From assembly GCA_006384855.1 (NCBI GenBank), contig VCJN01002819.1, positions 1 through 64,000 of the forward strand: a DNA stretch of 64,000 nucleotides, written 5' to 3'. Of this stretch, positions 11,751 through 22,800 are shown in pieces. The notes below the pieces were generated by a model. That model was not told the origin of the DNA, did no database searches, and saw nothing but the letters and a program-made list of their open reading frames with translations. The DNA comes from Tetraselmis striata (lineage: Eukaryota; Chlorophyta; Chlorodendrophyceae; Chlorodendrales; Chlorodendraceae). The position numbers were made by a program, and so were the translations under genes. How positions within the stretch are numbered: the first letter of the stretch is position 1; every line of letters begins with the position of its first letter.

Positions 11751-12976
11751 GTTCGCACGCGCAGTGCCTACTTCAGCGAACCCTATCCCGCCCACCACGC
11801 ACCTATCATTGTCACTGGACAGATTCGGTTGCTTCCCTACCGGAAATTATTCATTCTCGGGAGCCACATCGGCCCGCCCGGTTTCTGCGGTGCTGGCAGG
11901 ACGAACCGGTTGCTATAGTCGCTATGACAACGCTACATCCGACGAAACCCTGACTACTGCCCAGCAAGGGAGTGGCCGCCACATACTGCGTACATCGTCG
12001 CGCAGCCTGCTTCCGTTCCGCAAGTTGAAATAAGGGGTTCATAACGAACTTATCATCACGATTTTGATGAAGGAGTCGATGGTGAGCAACTGAGCAACTA
12101 TCAATTTAGGGGCGCTTCTTCCCATGAAGACAATTATGGTGGCAACAAAGAGCAGATGAAGCCGCTGGCGATATCTGCTTTACTGTCATGCGGGATAGTT
12201 AGTATGCCTGCCTTTATAGTGTAAAATGGGATATATTGCTGGCAATTATTTCTCCTGTTCGGCCAGAAACCCTTACTGTGCTTGCCGCCTCGTGCCGTCC
12301 AGTGACAATACTCCGGAGCCACACCCACCCGGCGCTGGCCTTCACGCTGTCGTCTCTCGCGAGTCCCGCGTATTACACATGCGTTTGATCAGGTCTGATG
12401 CTTGGTAAGTTAGCATAGGCCGCTGCACATCGGCATTATGCGCCAAACATTAGCTTGGTCCGCCGATGCTCCCCGCTCGCGCTGATGCCACGTGCCGGCG
12501 CAGTCAACGGCTTCCCCCAACAGGGACATTCTAGAAGATTGCTAATGATTGTGGGGAGATCGAAAGCAAGTTTAAAATGACCGTCTGCGCGCCGAACCTA
12601 ATGGAGCACGGCGTACTAGCAGGGGGCCGATTGGTGTGCACGCTGGGGCGCAGGGATGTCGGCAGAGCCCCCGGCACTTGTTTAGGTTCCCGCGCGGCTC
12701 TTGATGCTGATGGTCGCAATCATCAAAAACCATCCCTGCCGGCCAGTAATCTGCTCGTGCGACGTCTTTCCTTGCGACCCCATGTTGTAGTTGTACTTGA
12801 CTCAGAATGCCCGTCACATATATACGTATCCATCTATGTTACACATTGTGTTCGTAAATGTCATGTCTATATAACGTTAATAGCGCCCGGCACTCGGACG
12901 CATGCCCACACAACCTAGAGTTGCTTCCTGTGCCTCTCCTGGACTCAGCCTCCTGCACGCGCGCCTGTCATCGCAG

Positions 12977-15900
12977 CTACGAGGGTGGCGGTGATCGGCA
13001 GTCCTACCGGCGGCGGCCGCCATGACTACCACGGCAGAGCAGAAGGGGGCCACCGTGGCGGCGGTCGCTACGGCGGCACTAGCGGCTATGGCCACGCCGG
13101 AGGCCGCGGTGGTGGGGGCCGGTTTGACGGCCGAGGCGGCGGTCGTTTCGGCGGCCGCGGAGGCCGTGGTGATATTGTGTTTGACCCCAATGCGGTGCCG
13201 GCTGAGTTCAGCATCGGGCTGGGCCGGCCTGACCCTGCAGATGACTACGCCCCTGCAGCGCCAGAGCCAAGGCGGGCAGAGGACGCCCCCAGCGAGGTTG
13301 CCCTGGTGCCGATGCGCCGACCTGGCTATGGCGTTGCCGGGACGCGCGTGAAGCTGCTGGCCAACCACTTCCTGGTCAAGTGCGCGGGCGGTACGGCTGT
13401 CCAGCACTGTGTGACGATCACAGAGATCCTGGTGGAAGGCAACCCCAACCCATTCCCAGGTGAGACCTTCCTGTCTGCATGACGCCGGTTGCATTACTGA
13501 TGTTAGGCCATGTGTCCACTCGCCGGATAGACAAGATTCCTCCTCGTAAAGACCGTGCGGTGTGCTAGCAGGCAACGAGGCCGCTGACGAGGGCGTCGCT
13601 GCAACGCCGCCGAGCCGGGTCACCCCCGAAGAGGCCCGCTGCCTGATGGCCGAGGTGGCGGCGAGGATGCGCATCCCGCAGGGGCGATGGGCGTACGACG
13701 GGCGGGCGGCGCTCTACACACGCGGGCGCTTCCCGCAGGATGTTGCCGACGCGCTGTCCACCGGCATCACCCTGCTGTCTAGCAACATGCGGTTCCGCGA
13801 CCTGAGCACCCCCAAAGGTACCGCGGCCGGCACCTGACCCAGGCCCCCCTGCAGCTAATACCCCATTCTGTGGTTCCGCCCACTGGGGATTGCTGGTGTG
13901 CTATGAGTGCTGACATGCGTTGGCGACAATGTGGTGCAGCGCAACATCACGGGCTACACCGTCTCCGTTAAGGAGGTGGCCGTCATTGACTTGGATGCGC
14001 TCAACGCCGCGTGGCGCAACGGCAGCACTCCCGACCAGGAGGCAGTGCAGTGCCTTGACATCTGCCTTCGCCACCGGCTGGCCATGATCCCGCAGGTGAA
14101 GGGGAGAAGTGCGCTTGCCCCCGCTGCCATGCACCACCTGACAGGCACCAATGCATCCATCCGGGGGCCTAGTACCCTCGCTACAGATTTGACTTCAAGC
14201 AGCAACCGACCTGGCAAGATGGCCCTGAAGTATGCTTCAGGAGGCTTAATACTACTGCGCAGACCGCTACAATTTGCATTGCTCAGGGAGCAAAGCAGCT
14301 TCCTTTCAGCATGACCCTGCTAGGCCGGGCAAACGTCAGCATTTTGGGCCATGTTGTTGACCTCCTTTACCCCGCCTCGTCCTCCCCTCCGCACCAGGTG
14401 CAAATGATCCGGCAGGCCGTCTTTATGCACGGCCCGCGCCAGGGCCAGGACATCGGCTGCGGCGTTGACATGCTGCGCGGCTTCAAGCAGTGCGTGGCGG
14501 TGACTGAGAAAGGCCTCACCCTGGCGGTGGACATCGCGTACGCGCCCTTTGTGCGCGCGATGCCACTGGTGGACTACATGGCCGCGGTTCTGGGCGAGAA
14601 CGACCCGCGCCGGTTGACGGACGCCTTGCGCCGCGATCCTGCCAAGGTGAAAGCCGTGAGCAAGGCCATCAGGTGTGCCGTTGCGGCTGCCCTGATGAAG
14701 CTGAGAGTGGGGCCAGCTGGGGAATGCATTGGGGTGTGTCTGGCATGGGCGATCGACCGGGTTGTGTCCCCCCTGGTTTCTACATTCGCAGGGGCCTCAA
14801 GGTCAAGACGACCCACATGAGCGGACGGAACCTGACCATGAAGATCAGGCAGAAGGCTTTGGACGAGCGCGGCCCCAGCACGTTCATGTTCACCCTCAAG
14901 GTTCCCCCCCCCCCCCTGCCCCCCCGCCCCGCCTAACGCCTTCATTCTGACTTTACACCAGTGAACTGTGACGCCAAAGAAACCAGTCCAACATGTATAC
15001 AGTTCACCAAGCACAACCTTCTTTGTACTGAGGGTGACGAAGGTCTAGCTTGACTAAGCTGTCTGCTGACAATGACTTGCAGAAGGAGAACCGCGAATTG
15101 TCTGTGGAGAAGTACTTTGCCGAGCAATACGGGATGCGGCTACTGTACCCTGACCTGCCTTGCGTCAACGCTGGGAAGAAGGGCACGAGCTTTCCCCCCG
15201 AGGTAGCCCCTCCTCTACCGCCCGCCTCGCTGTCTTCCCACCGAAAGCATGCTCTCCTGGCAGGTCATGCTCGGACTGCCATGTTGCCATCATTGATGCC
15301 CTGTGGTTGGGGTCGCGCGTTTCGCCCCTCCAGGTGTGCGAGATCGTGGCGGGGCAGCGCAAACTCAAGCTGGAGACGGTCCAGAAAAACCTTCTCCCAC
15401 AGGTATATATATCCCGGCTTACTTCGCCATGGCAAACCGTGGGACTGTTCAGCTTTCTGTTACTATCGTCATCCTCCGCGAGCGCCTGACTCGCAGCGGT
15501 GCCGGCGCAGTACTGCACCGCCAAGCCTCAGACTTGCCGCCGTGTAATGGAGCACTCGGTGCAGCGCCTCGGCCAGTTCGACAACGACCCCACCAGCATC
15601 TGCTTTGGGGCGGGCGTGGAGACCTCCATGATGAAGGTGGAGGGGCGCTACCTGCCACCGCCTGTGCTGGAGTATGGCCTGCTGGAGACCGACCGCAACT
15701 ACCGCCCGGGCGCGGACGACAACGCTCAGCACGTCTATGTCAACGACGGCTCATGGAACCTGAGAAACATCGCCTTACGGTGCATATGTCCCCGACGCCA
15801 TGTGCAGCCTCCCACTACCCTTGGCCTGGGCATGACGCTGGCGTACTGCTTTTGCCCGCCTCTGTGCGCCGCAGGGAGCCGGCCTGCTTGGCCTCCTGGG

Positions 15901-18900
15901 CGATGGTGCATTTGGGCCGGGAGGACCCAAAGCACATCGAGAACTATGCCAACCAGCAGGCGCGCATGCTGCGTACCTGCGGCCTGAGAGGCACTCCTTA
16001 TCCGCACATGGTCTCCCCCTGCCCAGGGTAATCACCCCCGGCCATTCAATGTGCATCCTTCTTCTCCCCACTCACATGTTCCGACGGTAGCCGAGCCGCT
16101 ATACCCCCCTGACCCCATCAGTCATTAGACCGTGCCATTGAGTGGTCAGGATAGTCAACACACACGACAGCGAATGCCCTGGCCGAGTCTCCGTGTCCTC
16201 CGCTGCGGCTCAGTGTAACATGACGGCGGCGTGTGTGCCTGCAGGGAAACGCTGGAGGCCACCATGAAGAAAGCCATTGACGGCGCATCCGCGGCCTTCC
16301 GGCAACCTTGCCAGATTGTGGTGGTCATCCTGCCCGACAACGGCGCCCCCCTCTACCAGGAGGCACGTCCCCACAGCCCTGACCCGGCCAATCCTGCGCC
16401 ACCTGTCGCTCGCAACCTCGCATAGCTATGGCGGTCTGCAGTTAGCCATCCGGGGGTGTTCGCACTCATGCAGGTGAAGCGCGCCAGCGACCACGCGCTG
16501 GGCGTTGTGTCGCAGTGCATCGTGGAGAGGAATGTGACCAAGCCAGACCGGACCAGCGGCAAGGTGTCTGTCAGCCCGCAGTACACCGCCAACGTGGCCC
16601 TCAAGGTGAGCTGTGCAAGCAGCAAAGGAAGTTGTGATCATGAGAGGACACGGGGCGGTACGTGTACCGCAGGTGTGTTATGTGTAGCAGTGGCCCATGG
16701 ACGTCCTACACACATAATCATAGACAGTGCTTCATCATGCGAATGCGTACTCTCGATGGGACTGGTAATAACAGGGCCTATCGAGTTATCATGTGGATGG
16801 GAAGATGGCGTGGCTGCCATGGCTCTGGTTCCTTGGTGAGGTGAATCTTTTACGGCGGATGTGCCCTCCTCCGCGTGCGCAGATGAACGCCAAGCTGGGC
16901 GGCCGCAACACCGTGGTGCGCTCCTACTATGACTCCATTTTCCAAATGGGCCCCACCCTGCTGCTGGGAGCGGACGTATCGCACCCCGGTGCTGGCTCCG
17001 GCGGCGCGGAGCCCAGCATTGCCGCGGTCGTGGGCTCCATGGACCACTTTGCCTTCAAGTGCGTACCCATAGCCTCATAGCCTCGGTGACGCGCAGCACA
17101 CTCCCAGTGTAGGGTTCTAGGGTTGTGTCCTGGCCCGACCCCCCCTGCCCCCCAAGCTTTGAACGGCGGAGGCGCTTTGCAAGCATGGATCAGAGCATGC
17201 GCCTGCTACATGACGCACATCCCGCGATGCTTGTTCAGAAATCCTCGACCTCCACTGAATTATGTGTTGCCGGCGCTTCCGCGGCGTTGTGGTTGGCGAA
17301 AGTTTGGCATTCTCCCAGCTGGGAGCAGCCTCTTGCATGCGTAGCAAAGTGAGCGTGGTTTGGAACTAACCCCCGCAACTTCCCCGCATTGCTGCCGCTC
17401 AGGTACTCTGCTCGCATCACCCAGGAGGCGCACCGCTGCGACAGCATCTCCCACCTGAAGGTGCGCGCACCAGGGCGGCCGCCGTGCCATCTCGTAGCTG
17501 AAGAATTACATGATGACGGGCACCCCAACATGCCTCCCAGTTGTGGCCTCCCGTTCACCAGCCGCATGGCTGTCAGTGTCAGCAGCGACTCTCAGCAGGC
17601 GCAAAACCTCGTGCTCCTCTCCCACCGCCTGCGGTGACGCCTCCAAACCCCGCCCCATCTGGTTGCGGTTCACTCCCCGCGCAGGAGTGCGTGAAGGATC
17701 TGATGCGGCAGATGGTGGAGGAGGATGAGAGGATGCCGCCGGCGTGTGTCCTGTACTACCGGGACGGGGTCAGCGAGGGTGAGTTTGCCAGCGTGCTGCA
17801 GCAGGAGTGGACAGCGCTGAAGCAGGTTGGCGCCCTTTTCCTCCAACCCGCACCGTCCCCATGCATGCTGATACGCCACAGGCTCTGTAGAAGGGTGCAT
17901 TGGTGCAAATGTCGGCGTGTATGCCACAACTACGTCATGGCTGCTCGCCCCTGCTACATACACATTCCTTGCCGTCCTGACAGTCGAGCTGATCGTTCTT
18001 GTCCGCACATACCTATATATACCTATAGGTATATACCCATGTATGTATAAATAGATACATATGTCTAGGTTTATACCCATAGGTATATAGGTATATAGGT
18101 ATGTACGTATATACATATGCATAGACGTATATATATACAAATGTATATACATATATATAGGTTTATACCCCTAGGTATATAGGTATGTATGTATATACAT
18201 ATGCATAGACGCGTATATATACATATGTATATACATATATATACATTTACATGTATATACAGAGAAGTTGAGCTACTTTCCAGCATCTACCGCGATATGG
18301 ATGGGCAGGCAGGCTGACACAGAGCCGGTGGGGTCCCCCCTCCCCCCCCCCCCCCCATTCCTCGCGCGCTTCTAGGCGTTTGAGGAGCTGATGGCCGAGC
18401 TGCCGGAGGTGTACCTTGAAGTGCCGACCATCACATTCATCGTGGTGCAAAAGCGGCACAAGACCCGCTTCTTTCCGGTCAACTTTGAGGACGGCGATGG
18501 CAAAGGCAACGTGAAGCCAGGTGCGAGGGGATGCGCAAGGGGCAGGGAGGGGGGGTGCGCCGTAGCCGCCATCTGTAACCGCCCTGACGAAGTCATGGCA
18601 CTCAAACAGGGCGAACTTCCGGCCGACGAGGCTGCCGCAGTCCCGCAGGACTCGGTTGATCCGCCCCTCACCACTCCCCGCCGGCCCGTAAGGGCGCAGG
18701 CAATGGCAAAAGGGCCCCCACCTGCCGCCGCATCACCTGCCGCAGAGCCCACAGGCCTCGGGTTTTAGGGTTTAGGGTTTGAAATCCATGGCATCTGTAG
18801 CCGCCATCCTGTATGCAACATCTGAACAGACAGAAGTGGGCAGTCCTACTTGAGCAGGGCCGTAGCGGCTCGCCATAAAACACCAAAGGCTGTGAACTGG

Positions 18901-19895
18901 GGCTAATATTTGCAATGCTACCCACACCGCTCCTGGATTGCCTGCGATTGGTTTGACAATGCACTGTATTGATTTCAAAGAGTCTATGTACCCTGTCCCC
19001 ATGCGCCTTAGACCCCGGACTGGCTTCGTTGTCCTCGGGATTGTGGCCTGCGGCAGTCTGAATTGAATACAAAGAATAGAGGTGATTGAGGGCCGGGGGG
19101 GGGGGGGGGGGGGGGGGCTGACCGATCATGATGTCTGTCTGTCTGCCCAGGCTGCGTGGTGGACAGAGACGTCACGCTGCCCCACGGCTTCGACTTCTAC
19201 ATCAACTCCCACAAGGGCCTGCAGGTCCGCCCTGCCGCCCCACTCATCAGGCCACAATGACACGATCGCGGGTGACCTGGCCTCGCGCCCCGGCTGGCGT
19301 CCCCACACCCGACCAACCGCACCGGCCTCCCGCAGGGCACCTGCCGCCCCGCGCACTACCACGTGCTGCTGGACGAGAACCGCTTCACGGCGGACAAGCT
19401 GCAGCAGATGACCTTTGAGCTGTGCCACTTGTACAGCAGCGCCACCACGTGCGGCCCCGCCCCGCCACCCACCGCCGGCCCTGCGTGTTTGATCCGCTCG
19501 GGAAGTGCCTCCAGAACCTCCACATCTTTAGGCATGTGGACTCTGCAGCCCGGGGTTACCCTCATTGCACGAACCACGGAGAGAGTCCTGCCCTGCAGAG
19601 GTTTGCCTGTGCATGCCACACGAGCTGTTGTGACATTGCCGTCAGCATGCCTCATGCACCGTTTTTCGTAAGACCGTGCCAAGTGCAGAGACGGTCACCC
19701 AGTGGTTGCTCCTTTCGGCGGCGCAGGTCGGTGTCCCTCCCGCCTCCGGTGTACCACGCGCACAAGGCGGCCAAGCGTGGCGCCGACATGCTGACCGCGA
19801 ACGACAGCGCCTCGGAGGCGTCCTTCGGCTCCAGCCTCGCCCCCCAGTTCCACGACGTGCACATCAACCTCAAGGACTGCATGTTCTGGGCATGA
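12977..19895 (+). CDS. AGO: Argonaute (AGO clade), slicer-type PIWI domain
   Basis: Eighteen phase-consistent exons: 12977-13459, 13572-13817, 13908-14095, 14398-14672, 14792-14900, 15083-15202, 15334-15402, 15511-15779, 15875-16027, 16245-16362, 16474-16605, 16883-17058, 17403-17460, 17685-17825, 18376-18520, 19151-19224, 19336-19448 and 19727-19895, about 1,010 residues, normal for an Argonaute. It opens with Gly/Arg repeats ([20 protein letters not shown]). Then come the N domain ([11 protein letters not shown]), PAZ (exons 5-6), MID ([18 protein letters not shown]) and PIWI ([52 protein letters not shown]). It ends DCMFWA, near the usual FFA/FYA end. The protein binds small RNAs and silences targets. 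Asp, Asp and His of the catalytic tetrad are present; the glutamate-finger position reads Asp (HRCDSI, exon 14). The intron after 16362 starts with GC. The N-terminal start is unresolved. Confidence 0.9.
18010..18262. repeat. AT-rich tandem repeat inside an Argonaute intron
   Basis: Within the intron between 17825 and 18376, a TATA/GTATAT-rich stretch holds two related units of about 90-100 bases. Each has the order TATACCC, AGGTATATAGGTATGTA, TATACATATGCATAGACG and GTATATACATATATA. It is far more AT-rich than its surroundings and internally self-complementary. A short telomere-like run (18761-18781, GGGTTTTAGGGTTTAGGGTTT) and a G run (about 19096-19117) occupy the next intron. Confidence 0.75.
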
Positions 19896-22800
19896 GCGAG
19901 CCTTCCTCTTCCTTGCCGAACCTGACCGCCCCAAAGTTGGACCCCATGGCGCCCACCTACAATAGTAGACCCCCCCCCCCCCCCACACTTCCTCTGCAGT
20001 TGCTCTGACACTTTACGAGTTGCCCTGACGCGCCTTAGGCACAGCGCCTGCGTGAAGCAAACCCTTCACCCAGTAGTACGACCGCCAGATCGCACAGGGT
20101 GTCGTCTTTTCCATCCAGTTAGGTTTATCGCTTCCGTTCCTGTGGTACCTCTGATGTAATGCAGCTCTTGGATAAGCAGCAACTTGCTGTGGTTGGGCTG
20201 TCGGGGAGGCAACGCTGGCCACCAGCCACCAACTGGCTAATCCGAGGTGCTGACGGGCGCCAAATGCCTAGGGTTCCGTCCGAGGATGACATAAACGAAC
20301 GCTTCTGCACTGATTATGTCCATACATTACCACATGCTTCGCCCCCGCCGCGGAGCTACTGCGGCGCCGGAACGGCAGGAAGTAAAATGCCAGGGCTAAC
20401 GGAACATCCGCCGTCCAGGCCGACCCCCGGGCGGCAGACCCGCCACTAGAATTCAATTCAATTAAACCCTAGCTAGGGCTACAGCCAGGCACCCAATTTG
20501 GGCGGTCGGGTGATGCGCCTTAGCAACCCCCAGGCCTCCGGGCTGCGTGCGTTTAACCATACCATAACATATTATTTGCGGACTGGTGACGGTGCGGCGA
20601 GAATGCGCCAGGCCCGATTGCCCCTCATGCAACATGATAGTCGTCGCATTGCTCCCATTGATTATTCTAGCAAACATGTAATGAGCGGTGGCGCACTTGG
20701 CGGCTTCTTTGCGGTGTTCTGCCGACCAAGGGTTCCCGTTGCAACAGCAAAGGTATCCACTAGGCGCTCAAGTGAGGGGATCTCACCCGTGCGATGAGCC
20801 TTGTGGTAGCCCGTCTTGTGCTCCAGCAAGAGCAAGGTTGCCAATAACGTAGGATGTCATGGGCAGGCAAGGCGGGCATTTGCTGTTTAATGCTGATCAG
20901 TGTTGGAAGTGATCGTGGCACGCGTCGGGGTCAATCCGACACTTCTGCCTGCGTGCGCTGCTGAGCGAGTATGCTTGTATTGGAATTGTTCACAAGCGTC
21001 GCGCCGGCGGCAATATTATTGCAATATTATTGCCGCGACGTCGCCATTTTACGCTGGCACTCAAGCGAATTCATGGAAAATTGTAGTTCTTTTTGAGCAG
21101 CTACCGGCCAGACCAAGCGCGTGTTTATTGCACCAAGACGAGTCCCAGAGTGCCATTTTTGTTCGCTTGCGTTCATGCGGGTTGTGGCGAGCAAACGCCA
21201 CACAAGAGCAAGTGCGGCCTGATGCTGGATCGCAACATTGCATAAAACAACGATGCTCCAAAACCCGTAACAATTGCGATGGAGCCGCACAACAGCCGCG
21301 GTGGTTGTAGGGGGCATCGCATGGATTCGGAGACGGGATTATAGAGCCGCAGTGGTATGATAGCCGATGCGGCGATAAAGCGTAGTGCTTGTTGCCTGAG
21401 CTGGGAGAAGCGATGTCGCTGCGTCATCGCTTCACCCCTAGACATGTGGTTTTGGAGCTGCGAGTGTCTGGACAGGCGAGACGCCGCAGCAGCTCCAGCA
21501 GTTGTATCATCGGCGGGGACTTTGCTACCCATGTGTGCTGGTGGTTTTGGAGCGGCGCGGGAATAGTCACGGTGAAAGGCGACGCCGATGCCGCCGGAAA
21601 GGCGGAAACCATGCGATGACCATCCAGTACATGCAGCAGCAGCAGCATGGTGGCGTTCATGGAGACTCAAAATTTAGACCATTTAACACATGGAAGCGGC
21701 GGTCCGAAACATTAATCACATCGCACGGAAACGAGGGATATGCTTACACTTTATTAGGGTAGAACATCGATTATTTTGAAATGCCCCAGATATAAAACGG
21801 TTTTCGACAAGGAAGAAAACTGAAAGGCGAACTCCGATTGGAAAAGACGATTTTTAGCAATGAAATGTAACTGTACATGTTACTTCAAAAGGGCAGCCAT
21901 GCTGTCAAAATCCCTTAAATAACTACCCGAATATTGTACGGATTTGTCACGGATCGTAGCAATTTACAAGTAGGGTGGTTTAATTGCCAGATCCGTGCCA
22001 TTAATGCCATGCAAAAGATTGTTTTCATGGGCGCAATCAAATTTGATCGCGCCCATGAAAAAATCTTTTGCATGGCACCACAAACATGGCTCGCGGGGCG
22101 TCACATCCCACGCTAAAGAAGCCACATGTGCTGTTGGGCACAACGCTGCACGAGTCCGTCATGCCGAGGCGAAATAATATGAAGTGAGTCGTGGTTATGG
22201 AGCCTCCCGATGGGCGAGTCGCCTAGCCGTCGTAGCCACGTGATAATGCGCATATTGAACGTACGTAGCTCAATTTTATTTATAGATGCGGGCGAAACGG
22301 TATTCTTATGGGTGTCTGTACCCATTTTTCAAGCCGCACGAGTGTACTAGTGCTGGTCGGCATCCTAAGTCGCAAGCATCGCATAGTTCCGTTGGCCGAT
22401 CGGAACAAAATAGTAGTAATGATACAACCCCATGCGCGTTTTGAGGGAGAAACAAGAGGGGAGTCATCAGTACGGCGTTGACATGAATCATTCGTCCTAC
22501 TTGCTTGGCTGCGGAAACGACGGCACTATTGCACGATGCACAATTAGTTACTGCTCATACTCCCGCACATCGATGGTTTTGGAGCTGCTACATGAGTGTA
22601 GCGCACCAGCGCAGCAGACGATGGCTACCGCCTGTCATATGCTGCTTTTATATTATTCGACACTCAATTAAAGTCGACATATGCTCGATAGTGATTTGGG
22701 ATCATCAAGACAGATGAAATGGCACCGCCGGCAGACATTGAACACGCTATAGTGTCATCAGCATAGGGGAATCACCCTTCAATCACTTCTTGTTAAGACG

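Noticed and set aside
12877-13674. 265-codon minus-strand ORF
   Set aside because: It is antisense to the first Argonaute exons; its Ala/Thr-rich content mirrors the Gly/Arg repeats.
14100-14397. Frame around [21 protein letters not shown] as an extra Argonaute exon
   Set aside because: Donor at 14095 and acceptor at 14397 are both phase 0 and join conserved sequence directly; this stretch is intron.
15990-15991. GC donor ending Argonaute exon 9 of the model after GLRG
   Set aside because: The phase did not match the next exon; a canonical GT at 16028 keeps frame and retains the CGLRG ... P spacing seen in Argonautes.
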